Shown piece after piece: positions 38,103-47,318 of a stretch of DNA of 64,000 nt. The DNA lies in contig NZ_CP090640.1 of the NCBI RefSeq assembly GCF_029633825.1, positions 2,170,001-2,234,000 on the forward strand. The letters are read 5' to 3'. Below the pieces are notes generated by a model. That model did not search any database. It was not told the DNA's origin and saw nothing but the letters and a program-made list of their open reading frames with translations. How positions within the stretch are numbered: position 1 is the first letter of the stretch; every line of letters begins with the position of its first letter. Source of the DNA: Burkholderia contaminans (GTDB lineage Bacteria; Pseudomonadota; Gammaproteobacteria; Burkholderiales; Burkholderiaceae). The translations under genes were made by a program, and so were the position numbers.

Positions 38103-39491
38103 TCAGTGCGGCGACGTCACGAGCGACGCGCTCTTCAGATGGAAGCGCCACGCCATCAGCACGGCCACGCTCGCGAGGCCGGCCGCGAGGCCCCACCAGA
38201 GGCCGCGGGCACCGAGGCCCACGTGGAATGCGAACCAGTAGCCGGTCGGAAAGCCGATACCCCAGTAGCCGAGGGTCGCCGCGAGCATCGGGATGCGCGT
38301 GTCCTTCAGGCCGCGCAGCGCGCCGGATCCGACGGTCTGCGCGCCGTCGACGATCTGGAACACTGCGGCGATGCCGAGCAGCGACGCGGCGAGCGACACG
38401 GTGGCCGCGTTGGCCGGATCGTCGAGGTTCAGGTACAGGCCGACGATCGCATGCGGCGCGACGATCAGCACGATGCCCGACAGCGTCATGAACGCGACAC
38501 CGAGGCCGAGCGCGACGAAGCCGGCATGCCGCGCGGCGACGGGCGCCCCCGCGCCGACCCAGTAACCGACCCGCACGTTGGCGGCCTGGCCGATCGCGAG
38601 CGGCACCATGAATGCCACCGACGCGACGTTCAGCGCGATCTGGTGTGCGGCCAGCGACGTCGCGCCGAGCACGCCGATCGTCAGGCCGGTGGCGAGGAAC
38701 AGCGTCGACTCGACCCCGTACGTGATCGCCACGGGCCAGCCGATGCCGATCAGTTCGCCCATCATCGGCAGCTTCGGGCGTGCGGCCGTGACGAAATGGC
38801 GGAAGCGCTGGCGGCCGTGCAGCAGCCAGATCAGGGCGAATGCGGTCAGCCAGATCGTGATCGTCGTCGCGACGGCCGAACCGAGAAAGCCGAGGCGCGG
38901 CAGCCCGAACGCGCCGTGGATCAGCCCGTAGTTCAGCACGCCGTTCACGCCGACGCCGCCGATCGACACCCACAGCAGCCGGCGCGCCGCACCGATTGCC
39001 GGCAGGAACGCGCGCATCAGCCCGACGCCGATCAGGCTGCCGAGCGCGGCGAAGCGCAGGATGCCGGTGTATTCGCCGACGTGATGGGCGAGCAGCGGCG
39101 GCTCGTGGAACATCAGCAGGATCGGTTCGGACAGCGACAGCGCGACGATGGCCGGAATCGCGAGCAGCACGGACAGCGCGAAGCCGGTCCAGTAGATGTG
39201 CGGGACGCGCTCGTCGGCCTTGGCGCCGCGCGCGTGCGCGACGCTGACGCTGACCGACGACAGCACGCCTTGCAGCACAGTCACGATGACGAAGAAGAAG
39301 TTCGCGCCGAGGCCGCCCGCCGCGAGCGAATCGGGGCCGAGCGAGCCGAGCAGCACTGTGTCGGTGACGCTCATCGCCATCTGCGAGAGCTGCGCGATCG
39401 CGAGCGGCGCGGCAAGGCGCGCGGTATCGGCGGCATGACTGGACAGGGACGGCGGCGCGGCGGCCGTCCGCGTAAGACCGGAATGCGACAT
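38103..39491 (-). CDS. MATE family multidrug efflux transporter (NorM-like)
   Basis: A 462-residue transporter with about 12 transmembrane segments that exchange Na+ or H+ for cationic drugs, as in NorM. Features include LAAPLAIAQLSQMAMSVTDT in the first repeat, an internal repeat of the N- and C-halves, and TYGVESTLFLATGLTIGVLG in the second half. Substrate and regulation cannot be told. Stands alone, tail-to-head with fumC and 135 bases from the S4 gene. Confidence 0.88.
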   Translation of the reverse strand: MSHSGLTRTAAAPPSLSSHAADTARLAAPLAIAQLSQMAMSVTDTVLLGSLGPDSLAAGGLGANFFFVIVTVLQGVLSSVSVSVAHARGAKADERVPHIYWTGFALSVLLAIPAIVALSLSEPILLMFHEPPLLAHHVGEYTGILRFAALGSLIGVGLMRAFLPAIGAARRLLWVSIGGVGVNGVLNYGLIHGAFGLPRLGFLGSAVATTITIWLTAFALIWLLHGRQRFRHFVTAARPKLPMMGELIGIGWPVAITYGVESTLFLATGLTIGVLGATSLAAHQIALNVASVAFMVPLAIGQAANVRVGYWVGAGAPVAARHAGFVALGLGVAFMTLSGIVLIVAPHAIVGLYLNLDDPANAATVSLAASLLGIAAVFQIVDGAQTVGSGALRGLKDTRIPMLAATLGYWGIGFPTGYWFAFHVGLGARGLWWGLAAGLASVAVLMAWRFHLKSASLVTSPH

Positions 39492-39626
39492 GGATTGGGC
39501 GCTCGCGCGGGTGCGGGCCCGCGCTATATGTATTTATTTTGAGAGACGGTTAGCTTACGGCTTTATTCGAACGGTGTCGAACGCGCGCGCCGATGGCCAT
39601 GTCGCAGGCAGGGGGAACCGTCGGGC

Positions 39627-39845
39627 CTAGGCTTCGCGCACGGCAATGCGCGTGTCGCCGAGCAGGACGACCTGGCCCGCACGGATCTTGCAGGTCTTGC
39701 GCAGCTCGACCGCGCCGTCGACTTTCACCGCGCCGGACGCGACGATCAGCTTCGCGGTGCCGCCGCTGTCCGCGAGGCCGGTGATCTTGAGAAGGTTGTG
39801 CAGCTCGACGTATTCGCCGGTCAGCGTGAAATCCAGATTGGGCAT
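39627..39845 (-). CDS. Small S4-domain RNA-binding protein (YbcJ-like)
   Basis: A 72-residue single S4-domain protein with DFTLTGEYVELHNLLKITGL and TAKLIVASGAVKVDGAVELR, the S4 alpha-L fold, ending in VVLLGDTRIAVREA. YbcJ-type proteins are thought to bind RNA or the ribosome. Start ATG 39845; no strong ribosome site. The longer open frame upstream on this strand is not coding. Confidence 0.82.
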   Translation of the reverse strand: MPNLDFTLTGEYVELHNLLKITGLADSGGTAKLIVASGAVKVDGAVELRKTCKIRAGQVVLLGDTRIAVREA

Positions 39846-40114
39846 GACGAAGAAGGTGCGCAAAGCGCGGGAGGAATCGCCTCGCATCATACGGCACCGC
39901 GGGCCGGCGCGCGAGCGCGGCCGGCCGCCGCCTGCAGTTGTGAGGGAGTGTGAGCCATTCGTCAGCAAATGAAACGGTGGGTAACAGTCTGAGAGATTGG
40001 AGAACCGGCCGCGCGGGCCGCGGGTCTTCTGTCGTACCTGCTGCGTGTTGCGGCGGGGACGCGACGGACCGCATCGCTGCGGTTCGGGCTCACAACTTCC
40101 TGAGGAGAATTGCC

Positions 40115-40522
40115 ATGTCCAAGATTCGTACGATGCTGATCGGTGCCGCGTTGACGGCGTTCGCCACTTCGGCCGCATTTGCCCAGACGGGTACGGCGGT
40201 GCAGGGCGCCGCCGGTGCCGGCGTACAGGCGCAGACGCCGGCGGCGGGTGCCGGTGCCGGTGCCGGCGTGCAGGGCGGTGCGGGCGCGAACGCGTCGGGC
40301 AATGCGGTCGGCGGCGCAACCGATGCGGTCGGCGCGGCGGCCGATGGTGCGAAGGAGTCGACGTCGTCGGCCGTCCACTCGGCCAAGAAGCACACGAAGC
40401 ATGCCGCGAAGTCGGCCAAGAGCCATGTCGGCTCGGCCAAGGAGAAGGCCGGCGAAGCAACCGAAGGCGGCGCGTCGGTCGGCGCGGAGGGTGGTGCATC
40501 TGCCCAGGGCGCCACGCAGTAA
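40115..40522 (+). CDS. Exported Gly/Ala/Lys-rich low-complexity protein
   Basis: A 135-residue protein, unknown function. Signal peptide MSKIRTMLIGAALTAFATSAAFA, then a Gly/Ala-rich stretch (about residues 24-70), followed by a Lys/Ala/His-rich segment AVHSAKKHTKHAAKSAKSHV reminiscent of histone H1-like or LEA-type repeats, and a Gly/Ala tail. TGAGGAGAATTGCC precedes the ATG. Such a basic, disordered exported protein could bind nucleic acid or polyanions at the envelope; that is inference only. No clear partner genes. Confidence 0.72.
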   Translation: MSKIRTMLIGAALTAFATSAAFAQTGTAVQGAAGAGVQAQTPAAGAGAGAGVQGGAGANASGNAVGGATDAVGAAADGAKESTSSAVHSAKKHTKHAAKSAKSHVGSAKEKAGEATEGGASVGAEGGASAQGATQ

Positions 40523-40582
40523 GCGATGGCCGGCGCCGCGCGACGCTCGTCGTCGACGGGGCGTCGCGACGGCGGCCATCCG

Positions 40583-40618
40583 ACGGCCCGGTTCGCGTTG
40601 CGCGAACCGGGCCGCTTT
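40583..40618 (+). terminator. Likely terminator after the low-complexity protein gene
   Basis: Perfect 13-base stem GGCCCGGTTCGCG/CGCGAACCGGGCC with a TTG loop, followed by GCTTTC. The T-tract is short, so efficiency is uncertain. Confidence 0.55.
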
Positions 40619-40645
40619 CATCCAGCGATGCGAACAGGCGCGCCG

Positions 40646-41428
40646 TTACGGCCGCCGTTGGCTTTGCCCTTGTCCCTGACCCTGCGCCGGCCGCGCGGCA
40701 GCCGGGGTGAATACGCTGCGCAGCCACGCGGCGAGGCGGGCGAAGACGTCGTACGGCTCCTCGACGAAGATTTCCGGCTTCAGCAGCCGCAGGTACTCCA
40801 TGATCTGCTGCGCTTCCTGCTTCTGGAACGAGCCGTGCGCGAGCCCGAGCCGCAGCAGCCCGCGCAGTTCGCCGAGCTTGTCGCGCGCGGTGCTGCCGAC
40901 GCTCATCTCGCATGCGAGCTTGGCCTCGTAGACCCGTTGTCGCAGCGATTCCGCGAGCCGCCACGCAGGCGTCTGCATCAATTCCTCGAGCGTCTGGATG
41001 TCTTGCGCCGCCCCCTTGATCTGCGAGGCGAGCGGATCGATCAGTGACGGCTCGGCCTGCGCTTCGGCGACGATCGCTTTCGCCCAGTCGCGGCATGCCT
41101 TCGCGAGTTCGTCGGGGGTCCATTCGGAGCGCGATGCGAAGCCGAAGCCGAATTCGCCGGCCTGTCGCATCAGGATCGCGACGACGTCCGGAAATTCCTT
41201 GTCGAGCGTGCGTTTCGCCCACGCGTACTGGCCGCCCTGCAGCATTCGCTGCACCGCGTGCTCGGTCAGCGGCACCATGTTGTCGAGCAGCTTGGCGCGC
41301 AGGAAATCCTCGAACGACGGCGTCGCGAACTGCGGGTCGAGTTTCAGCGACACGCGGACGAAAGCGTCGTAGTCCTTGCGTAGGGACTCGAGCGTGTCGT
41401 CCTTGAGGGAAAGGGTGATCTGGCCCAT
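40646..41428 (-). CDS. Hypothetical protein, unknown family
   Basis: A 260-residue soluble protein I do not recognise. It starts MGQITLSLKDDTLESLRKDYD and looks mostly alpha-helical, with KLLDNMVPLTEHAVQRMLQ, FPDVVAILMRQAGEFGFGF and LRGLLRLGLAHGSFQKQEA, and ends in a Gln/Gly-rich tail (RPAQGQGQGQSQRRP). No signal peptide or membrane segment. The nearest neighbours give no clue: the low-complexity protein gene is convergent and azlD lies 160 bases away. Confidence 0.6.
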   Translation of the reverse strand: MGQITLSLKDDTLESLRKDYDAFVRVSLKLDPQFATPSFEDFLRAKLLDNMVPLTEHAVQRMLQGGQYAWAKRTLDKEFPDVVAILMRQAGEFGFGFASRSEWTPDELAKACRDWAKAIVAEAQAEPSLIDPLASQIKGAAQDIQTLEELMQTPAWRLAESLRQRVYEAKLACEMSVGSTARDKLGELRGLLRLGLAHGSFQKQEAQQIMEYLRLLKPEIFVEEPYDVFARLAAWLRSVFTPAAARPAQGQGQGQSQRRP

Positions 41429-41589
41429 GAATCGTCTCGATGGCGGCCCGTGCAAGCCGGCGGCCGGCACGGCGCACCGGGACGGGCGCAGCGTCGACTG
41501 ACCGGTGCGCGCCGAGGCCGGTGGCGGGTCTTCATTCCCTATATCGGCGCGCCGGGCGGAAACTTGAGCGCACGCGACCGAGCGTGTGC

Positions 41590-41928
41590 TCAGGCCGGCA
41601 GCCAGTGGGGCAGCACGATCCCTTGCCAGAAAAAGAACACCGCAAGCCCAACTGCGATCGTCACGAGCGGGCGGCGGGTGGCGGCCGACACGAGCACGGC
41701 AGCGAGCGCGCCGACGAGCTGTGGATTGCGCCAGGTCAGCTCGGCCGTGCCGCCGTGCGGCGAAACGACCATCGGCACGATGATCGCGGTCAGCACGGTG
41801 ACGGGCACGAAGCCGAGTGCGGTTCGCACGAGCGGCGGGAAGGCCAGCCGTTCGCCGAAAAGGAACAGCGTCGAGCGGATCGCGTAGGTGATGACGGCCA
41901 TCCCGAGAATCAGCAGCGCGTAGCTCAC
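41590..41928 (-). CDS. azlD: Branched-chain amino acid exporter small subunit AzlD
   Basis: A 112-residue membrane protein with about four transmembrane segments, the small partner of AzlC in export of valine/leucine/isoleucine or their analogues. The start is a GTG (41928) that overlaps the azlC stop (GTGA) and follows GGAGGCTGCATC, so it is coupled. Features ILGMAVITYAIRSTLFLFGERL and WRNPQLVGALAAVLV match AzlD. Confidence 0.87.
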   Translation of the reverse strand: MSYALLILGMAVITYAIRSTLFLFGERLAFPPLVRTALGFVPVTVLTAIIVPMVVSPHGGTAELTWRNPQLVGALAAVLVSAATRRPLVTIAVGLAVFFFWQGIVLPHWLPA

Positions 41929-42692
41929 GATGCAGCCTCCGTGCGCGAGCCGGTGCGCGTGCGTTCGTGCCGCAGCGTGAGCGCGACGCCGACCGCGACG
42001 CCGGCGGCGACCGCGCCAAGCAGCCCGAGCTTGTACGGCCAGCCCTGCCAGAAGTACGCGAGCGTGCCGGCTGTCACGGCTGCCGCGAAATAGCGCAGCG
42101 TGCCGAGTTGCGGGACGACGATCGCGATGAAGGTCGCCGCCATCGCGAAATCGAGACCGAGCGACTGCAGACCGGGAAATGCCGCGCCGAAGCCGATGCC
42201 GGCGAGTGTCCAGACCTGCCAGTTCAGGTACATCGCGAGCCCCGAGCCGAAGAAGTAGTGGGGGCCGATCGTGCCCGGCGGGAAATGCCGGTAGTGCGCA
42301 TAGGCGACCGCGAACACCTCGTCGGTCATCAGCGCGCCGAGCGTCGCACGCCAGCGCAGCGGCAGGTGTGCGACATAGGGCGCGAGCGTTGCGCTGTACA
42401 GCAGGTGGCGCAGGTTCACGATCAGCGTGGTCGCGAGCACGACGACGAAGCTCGCGCTGCCCGCGATCAGGCCGAGCGCGATGAACTGCGCGGAGCCCGC
42501 GAACACGGCGAGCGACATCAGCGCGCCATGCCATGCGGCCAGCGGGCCGCCGCCAACGAGCGTGCCGAAAATCACGCCGAACGGGGCGGCGCCGATCATC
42601 ATCGGGATCGTGTCGCGTGCACCGTCGAGCCATTCGTTCAATGCGCGGCGGGCAGGCGCTGCGGGTATCGGTTTCAAAAGGGGCTCCTCCAT
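41925..42692 (-). CDS. azlC: Branched-chain amino acid exporter large subunit AzlC
   Basis: A 255-residue membrane protein of the AzlC/YgaZ family, exporting branched-chain amino acids or analogues such as azaleucine. About seven transmembrane segments, with IPMMIGAAPFGVIFGTLVGG, the AGSAQFIALGLI segment, and DEVFAVAYAHYRHF typical of AzlC. Start MEEPLLKPIPAAPARR at 42692 is preceded by GGAG-like sequence. Forms an operon with azlD and lies beside an AraC-type regulator on the same strand. Confidence 0.9.
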   Translation of the reverse strand: MEEPLLKPIPAAPARRALNEWLDGARDTIPMMIGAAPFGVIFGTLVGGGPLAAWHGALMSLAVFAGSAQFIALGLIAGSASFVVVLATTLIVNLRHLLYSATLAPYVAHLPLRWRATLGALMTDEVFAVAYAHYRHFPPGTIGPHYFFGSGLAMYLNWQVWTLAGIGFGAAFPGLQSLGLDFAMAATFIAIVVPQLGTLRYFAAAVTAGTLAYFWQGWPYKLGLLGAVAAGVAVGVALTLRHERTRTGSRTEAAS

Positions 42693-42787
42693 GAACTGGA
42701 GGATAGCGAGCACGGGATGTGCCCGCTTGTATGTTCTTGCGCTTCCGGGATGGAGCGGTATCGCGGTGGCGGGCCGGACGCTGTGCG

Positions 42788-43684
42788 TCAGCTCGCCTGC
42801 CAGTGCCCGGGCGGCACGCCGAACATGCGTTTGAAATGTCGTGTGAAGTGGCTTTGGTCGACGAAGCCGCTGGCCGCCGCGACGTCGGCGACGGGCACGC
42901 CCGCGCGCAGCGGCGCCAGCGCGCGCTGCAAGCGCAACTGGTTGCGCCACGCATGCGGCGGCATGCCGGTCGTGCGGGTGAACAGGCGCGCCGCGTGGAA
43001 CGGCGACAGGCCGGCTGCCCGCGCGACCTCGTCGAGCGTCACCGGGCACACGAGATCGGCGGCGAGACGCTCGCGCATCACGTCGACGCGCGGTTCGTCC
43101 GCTGCGAGCGGAGCCGGTCGCGGCAGTGCGTCGGCATGGCGCACGATCAGCGTCGACAACGCGTCGAGCGTCGCCGTTTCGGCGGCGAGCGGATCGTAGA
43201 TGCGCTCGCCGCTCGCCGGATCATGAGCCGGCTGCCCGTGCGTCTGCAGGGGCAGTGCGCGCGCGCTGCCGGCCTCCATCATCCGGTGCGCCAGCGTGAG
43301 CCGGGCCGCAAGATCGGCGTCGCGAATCACGCCGGGTGCAAACCACGGTGCATCCTGTGGGCGGCCGGCGATCGCACGGGTGAGTTCGTGAATGAATTCG
43401 ACCGGTATGTAGCTGACGCGATAGCACCAGCCTTCATCGGCCGCGCGCGACCCCGTATGCACCTCGCCGGGATTGATGACGGGCACGGAGCCGGTTTCGG
43501 CGACATAGCCGCTGCCGCGATAGGTGAAGCGCTCCGCACCTTCGAGAATCACGGGGATCGTGTACGCGTCGTGCCAGTGGGGGGCGAAAGCGTGATCGCG
43601 ATAGGTGGCCGTGAGGAGGTCCGCGTCCGGCAGCAGCGGCGTGCGCCAGTAGCGTGCGGAGTCGGGAAGGCGGGTGGCGGACAT
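42788..43684 (-). CDS. AraC family regulator, probable regulator of azlCD
   Basis: A 298-residue regulator. The N-terminal cupin-like ligand domain (about 1-170) includes HAFAPHWHDAYTIPVILEG; the C-terminal AraC double HTH has LDEVARAAGLSPFHAARLF and FVDQSHFTRHFKRMFGVPP. Adjacent upstream of azlC on the same strand, the common arrangement for AraC regulators of AzlC exporters. Effector unknown. Confidence 0.86.
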   Translation of the reverse strand: MSATRLPDSARYWRTPLLPDADLLTATYRDHAFAPHWHDAYTIPVILEGAERFTYRGSGYVAETGSVPVINPGEVHTGSRAADEGWCYRVSYIPVEFIHELTRAIAGRPQDAPWFAPGVIRDADLAARLTLAHRMMEAGSARALPLQTHGQPAHDPASGERIYDPLAAETATLDALSTLIVRHADALPRPAPLAADEPRVDVMRERLAADLVCPVTLDEVARAAGLSPFHAARLFTRTTGMPPHAWRNQLRLQRALAPLRAGVPVADVAAASGFVDQSHFTRHFKRMFGVPPGHWQAS

Positions 43685-43746
43685 GATCGGGCGCGGAAGC
43701 GGTCGAATTGGCAGTGTATCGCTCGCGCGCCCGGCAGGCGCGGGCT

Positions 43747-44232
43747 TTACTTGACCGGAATCGTCGTGCCGGCCGGCATCGGTACCGCGGTGACGGCGTT
43801 CTTCGGGCTGCCGCTGACGATGCGGTCGCTGTAGGTCAGGTAGACGATCGTGTTGCGCTTGGTGTCGACCACGCGCACGACGTGCAGGGTCTTGAAGATG
43901 AACGACATGCGCTCGCTGAACACGTCGGTCTGCTGCTTGAGCGGCTCCTTGAAGCTGATCGGGCCGACTTGCCGGCATGCGATCGACGCTTCGCTCGGAT
44001 CCTCGGCGACGCCGAGCGTGCCCTTGATCCCGCCGGTGCGGGCGCGCGACACGTAGCAGGTCACGCCGTTCACGACCGGATCGTCGTACGCCTCGACGAC
44101 CACGCGATCGGAGCCCGTGACGCGGAAGTGGGTGTTGACGCTGCCGACTTCCTCCGCGTGCGCGAGCGGTGCCGCGGCGAACGCGGAAAGCAGGAGGGCG
44201 AAGGGGGCTGAGCTCAGGAGGCGGTGCTTCAT
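43747..44232 (-). CDS. CreA-like exported protein
   Basis: A 161-residue protein with a signal peptide ([19 protein letters not shown]) and the CreA domain: [49 protein letters not shown] and the C-terminal [20 protein letters not shown]. CreA is periplasmic in E. coli and of unknown function. Two Cys are spaced for a possible disulfide. Separate from creB-D genes. Confidence 0.88.
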   Translation of the reverse strand: MKHRLLSSAPFALLLSAFAAAPLAHAEEVGSVNTHFRVTGSDRVVVEAYDDPVVNGVTCYVSRARTGGIKGTLGVAEDPSEASIACRQVGPISFKEPLKQQTDVFSERMSFIFKTLHVVRVVDTKRNTIVYLTYSDRIVSGSPKNAVTAVPMPAGTTIPVK

Positions 44233-44312
44233 CGATGGAACCGGATGCGAATGCGGGACAGAGACTCTAGCATGTGCACGGGCCTGGCGATGAAAGCCGA
44301 ATGGCGGTCCGG

Positions 44313-44347
44313 AAAAACAAAAGGCCCGTCGAATGACGGGCCTTTCG
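44313..44347 (-). terminator. Terminator downstream of the first tRNA-Asn
   Basis: On the minus strand AAAGGCCCGTC pairs with GACGGGCCTTT around ATTC, followed by TGTTTTT. Confidence 0.8.
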
Positions 44348-44352
44348 CTATT

Positions 44353-44428
44353 TGGCTCCCCGACCTGGGCTCGAACCAGGGACCTACGGATTAACAGTCC
44401 GGCGCTCTACCGACTGAGCTATCGGGGA
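44353..44428 (-). tRNA. tRNA-Asn (GTT)
   Basis: 76 nt on the minus strand, CCA encoded. Acceptor TCCCCGA/TCGGGGA, D-loop with AGCTCAGTCGGTAGAGC, anticodon arm CGGACTGTTAATCCG (anticodon GTT), and T-loop GGTTCGAGCCC. Identical to the second copy downstream. Confidence 0.97.
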
Positions 44429-44465
44429 ATAAATCGGTACATCTGCATGCTTGTTTGTCTACCAG

Positions 44466-44497
44466 CAAAAAGCCCGTCCACTTTCAACGGGCCTTTG
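44466..44497 (-). terminator. Terminator between the two tRNA-Asn genes
   Basis: Read on the minus strand: GCCCGT pairs with ACGGGC around GAAAGTGG-like loop, followed by five T. It separates the second tRNA from the first. Confidence 0.65.
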
Positions 44498-44503
44498 CGT
44501 TTT

Positions 44504-44579
44504 TGGCTCCCCGACCTGGGCTCGAACCAGGGACCTACGGATTAACAGTCCGGCGCTCTACCGACTGAGCTATCGGGGA
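44504..44579 (-). tRNA. tRNA-Asn (GTT), second copy
   Basis: 76 nt, identical in sequence to the copy at 44353-44428, with its own terminator after it. The two are spaced 75 bases apart, indicating a tandem duplication. Confidence 0.97.
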
Positions 44580-44680
44580 ACAAACAACAACAGCAGAGAA
44601 ACGAGATTATATGGAGCGTTGATCAGGTCGTCAATACTTTTGAGCCGCGGCGCACAAAATTTTTTGCGGCCGCTGCGCGA

Positions 44681-45004
44681 TCAGCGCTCGAGCAGGTGCA
44701 GCTTGTCCTGCACGTCCTTCCACTCGTCCGCGTCGGCGGGTGCCGGCTTGGTCTTCGTGATCGACGGCCAGTCCTTCGCCAGCTCGGCGTTCAGCGCGGT
44801 GAACTGCTGCTGGTCGCCCGGAACGTCTTCTTCGGCATAGATCGCATTGGTCGGGCACTCGGCGACGCACACGGCGCAGTCGATGCACTCGTCCGGATCG
44901 ATGGCGAGAAAGTTGGGACCTTCACGGAAGCAATCCACCGGGCACACATCCACGCAATCCGTGTATTTGCACTTGATGCAGCCTTCGGTCACAACGTGAG
45001 TCAT
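44681..45004 (-). CDS. fdxA: Ferredoxin FdxA (7Fe-8S type)
   Basis: A 107-residue low-potential electron carrier with [3Fe-4S] and [4Fe-4S] clusters. N-terminal Cys pattern [17 protein letters not shown] and the second [17 protein letters not shown], as in Azotobacter FdI. A C-terminal extension of about 40 residues is usual for FdxA. Start [12 protein letters not shown] at 45004 follows GCAGGAGCGTTTA. Divergent from pncB. Confidence 0.95.
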   Translation of the reverse strand: MTHVVTEGCIKCKYTDCVDVCPVDCFREGPNFLAIDPDECIDCAVCVAECPTNAIYAEEDVPGDQQQFTALNAELAKDWPSITKTKPAPADADEWKDVQDKLHLLER

Positions 45005-45324
45005 TAAAACGCTCCTGCTTGGCGGTATATATGGGGTGGCGTTTGCGCCAAAACCGGCATTGTAACTGAAGCGCAAAACCCGCATGGCGTGGTCGGCTAT
45101 CCGGCTTATATCGTTTCGTGATTAGTTTATGGGGCGCCTCCGGCGCGCGCCGAAGGGGCGCACCAGCGGCAGTGCGTGTTCCGTACGCAGGAACGGGCAC
45201 GCGACCGCAGCAGGGCGGCAGGCGGTTTCACGATGGTCGGGCCCGCATTCGGGTAACATGGCCGGCAGACCGGGCGGCGCGCGGTGCGCCGAGGCCCTGT
45301 CACGATATTGGCGGTGCCGCAATC
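45005..45324. other. 320-base divergent intergenic region between fdxA and pncB
   Basis: No supportable small gene. On the minus strand a TACAAT -10-like element (about 45059-45064) may serve fdxA; the pncB side shows only a weak TAACAT-like hexamer near 45255. No palindromic operator stood out. Confidence 0.35.
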
Positions 45325-46524
45325 ATGATCATCACTTCGCTGCTCGACACGGATCTCTACAAGTTCACGATGATGCAGGTCGTCCTGCATCACTTCCCCG
45401 CTGCAAGCGTCGAATACCGTTTCCGGTGCCGCACGCCCGGCGTCGATCTCGTGCCGTACATCGACGAGATCCGCGACGAGGTGCGCGGCCTGTGCGCGCT
45501 GCGTTTTTCCGACGTCGAACTCGACTACCTGCGGCGGATGCGTTTCATCAAGAGCGATTTCGTCGACTTCCTCGCGCTGTTCCACCTGAACGAGAAGTAC
45601 ATCTCGATCACGCCGTCGCCGAAGGGCAATGGTGAAATCGACATCGAGATCACGGGGCCGTGGCTGCACACGATCCTGTTCGAGATCCCGGTGCTCGCGA
45701 TCGTCAACGAAGTGTATTTCCGCAATACCCAGCGCGAGCCCGACTATCGCGAAGGCCGCGAGCGGCTGCGCGAGAAGATCAAGCTGCTCGGTGCGAAGCC
45801 CGAATTCGCCGATTGCAAGATCGCCGACTACGGCACGCGCCGGCGCTTCTCGAAGGTCTGGCACGAGGAGGTCGCGCTCACGCTGCGCGACGGCCTCGGC
45901 CCGCAGTTCGCGGGCACGAGCAACGTGCTGTATGCGATGAAGCACGGCATCACGCCGCTCGGCACGATGGCGCACGAGTACTTGCAGGCCTGCCAGGCGC
46001 TCGGCCCGCGGTTGCGCGATTCGCAGATCTACGGCTTCGAGATGTGGGCGAAGGAATACCGCGGCGACCTCGGGATCGCGCTGTCGGACGTCTACGGGAT
46101 GGATGCATTCCTGAACGACTTCGACATGTACTTCTGCAAGCTGTTCGACGGCGCACGCCACGATTCGGGCGATCCGTTCGAATGGGGCGAGCGGATGCTG
46201 CGCCATTACGAGACGAACCGTTGCGACCCGCGTACCAAGGTGCTCGTGTTCTCGGACGCGCTCGATATCCCGAAGGTCATGCAGTTGTACGAACGTTTCC
46301 GTGGCCGCTGCAAGCTCGCGTTCGGCGTCGGCACGAACCTCACCAACGATCTCGGCTACGTGCCGCTGCAGATCGTGATCAAGATGGTCCGCTGCAACGG
46401 CCAGCCGGTCGCGAAGCTGTCGGATTCGCCGGGCAAGAGCATGTGCGACGACAAGGCGTATCTCGCCTACCTGCGCCAGGTGTTCGGCATCGCGCAGCCG
46501 GTCGAGGAAGACGCGTCGAAGTAA
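45325..46524 (+). CDS. pncB: Nicotinate phosphoribosyltransferase
   Basis: Converts nicotinate to nicotinate mononucleotide with PRPP and ATP in NAD salvage. The 399-residue protein starts [18 protein letters not shown], the family-typical DTDLYKFTM opening. Further motifs: [36 protein letters not shown] and [10 protein letters not shown]. Length matches bacterial PncB. Start chosen at the ATG that gives this N-terminus. Confidence 0.95.
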   Translation: MIITSLLDTDLYKFTMMQVVLHHFPAASVEYRFRCRTPGVDLVPYIDEIRDEVRGLCALRFSDVELDYLRRMRFIKSDFVDFLALFHLNEKYISITPSPKGNGEIDIEITGPWLHTILFEIPVLAIVNEVYFRNTQREPDYREGRERLREKIKLLGAKPEFADCKIADYGTRRRFSKVWHEEVALTLRDGLGPQFAGTSNVLYAMKHGITPLGTMAHEYLQACQALGPRLRDSQIYGFEMWAKEYRGDLGIALSDVYGMDAFLNDFDMYFCKLFDGARHDSGDPFEWGERMLRHYETNRCDPRTKVLVFSDALDIPKVMQLYERFRGRCKLAFGVGTNLTNDLGYVPLQIVIKMVRCNGQPVAKLSDSPGKSMCDDKAYLAYLRQVFGIAQPVEEDASK

Positions 46525-46612
46525 GCGTCGGCCGAACGGCCAAAACTGCGTGGCGGCGGGGGCGGTCGGTATAATCCGACGGTATCGCCCGCCAACGTCA
46601 CGAGGACCGTTC

Positions 46613-47275
46613 ATGGACACTTCCGCTGCCCGTCGCCAGATCCTCGCGCGCATTCGCGCGGCGCAGGGGCGCGCGGCCGAACCCGATGCGGCCGAGCGCG
46701 ACGGCGTTGCCGACTATCTCGCCCGTCATCCGGAAGGCCCGCGCCCGCCGGTGCCGGCCGATCTCGTCGCTGCATTCGTCGACGAAGCGGCACGCCTGTC
46801 GACCTCGGTCGACGAAGTCGCGACGCTTGCCGACGTACCGGCCGCCGCGGCCCGCTACCTTTGCGCTCATGGCCTGCCGACGCAGGCCGTCGCGTGGCGC
46901 ACGCTGGCCGATTTCGACTGGGCGGGCGCAGGCCTGTCGGTCGAATGCCGCAAGCCGCGCGATGGCGATCTGGTCGGCCTCACCGGCTGCTTTTGCGCGA
47001 CCGCCGAAACGGGCTCGCTGGTGCTGCTGTCCGGCCCCGACACCTATGCGTCGGCCGGCCTGCTGCCGGAAACACATATCGCAATCGTTCCCGCGTCGCG
47101 GATCGTCGCCGGTCATGAAGACGCCTTTGCGCTGATCCGCTCGGAGCGTGGCGAATTGCCGCGCGCGGTCAACTTCGTATCGGGCCCGTCGCGCACGGGC
47201 GATATCGAGCAGACCATCGTGCTGGGCGCGCACGGCCCGTACCGCGTTCACGTGATCGTCGTACGGGGCGCATGA
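46613..47275 (+). CDS. LutC/YkgG-family (DUF162) protein
   Basis: A 220-residue member of the LutC family. LutC normally works with LutA and LutB in oxidising L-lactate; the iron-sulfur subunits are not in this window. Family segments include GDLVGLTGCFCATAETGSLVL, LPETHIAIVPASRIV and FVSGPSRTGDIEQTIVLGAHG, typical of LUD domains. Start MDTSAARRQILARIRA at 46613, with a TATAAT -10 at 46570-46575. Isolated between pncB and an antiporter, so the partner genes may lie elsewhere. Confidence 0.82.
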   Translation: MDTSAARRQILARIRAAQGRAAEPDAAERDGVADYLARHPEGPRPPVPADLVAAFVDEAARLSTSVDEVATLADVPAAAARYLCAHGLPTQAVAWRTLADFDWAGAGLSVECRKPRDGDLVGLTGCFCATAETGSLVLLSGPDTYASAGLLPETHIAIVPASRIVAGHEDAFALIRSERGELPRAVNFVSGPSRTGDIEQTIVLGAHGPYRVHVIVVRGA

Positions 47276-47318
47276 CGCGCCCGCTGCATCCACTACCACT
47301 CGAACAAGGAAGTTCTGC

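Noticed and set aside
44333..44840. Plus-strand frames containing [27 protein letters not shown] peptides
   Set aside because: This peptide is the classic false translation of the antisense of a tRNA gene; both copies map to tRNA-Asn.
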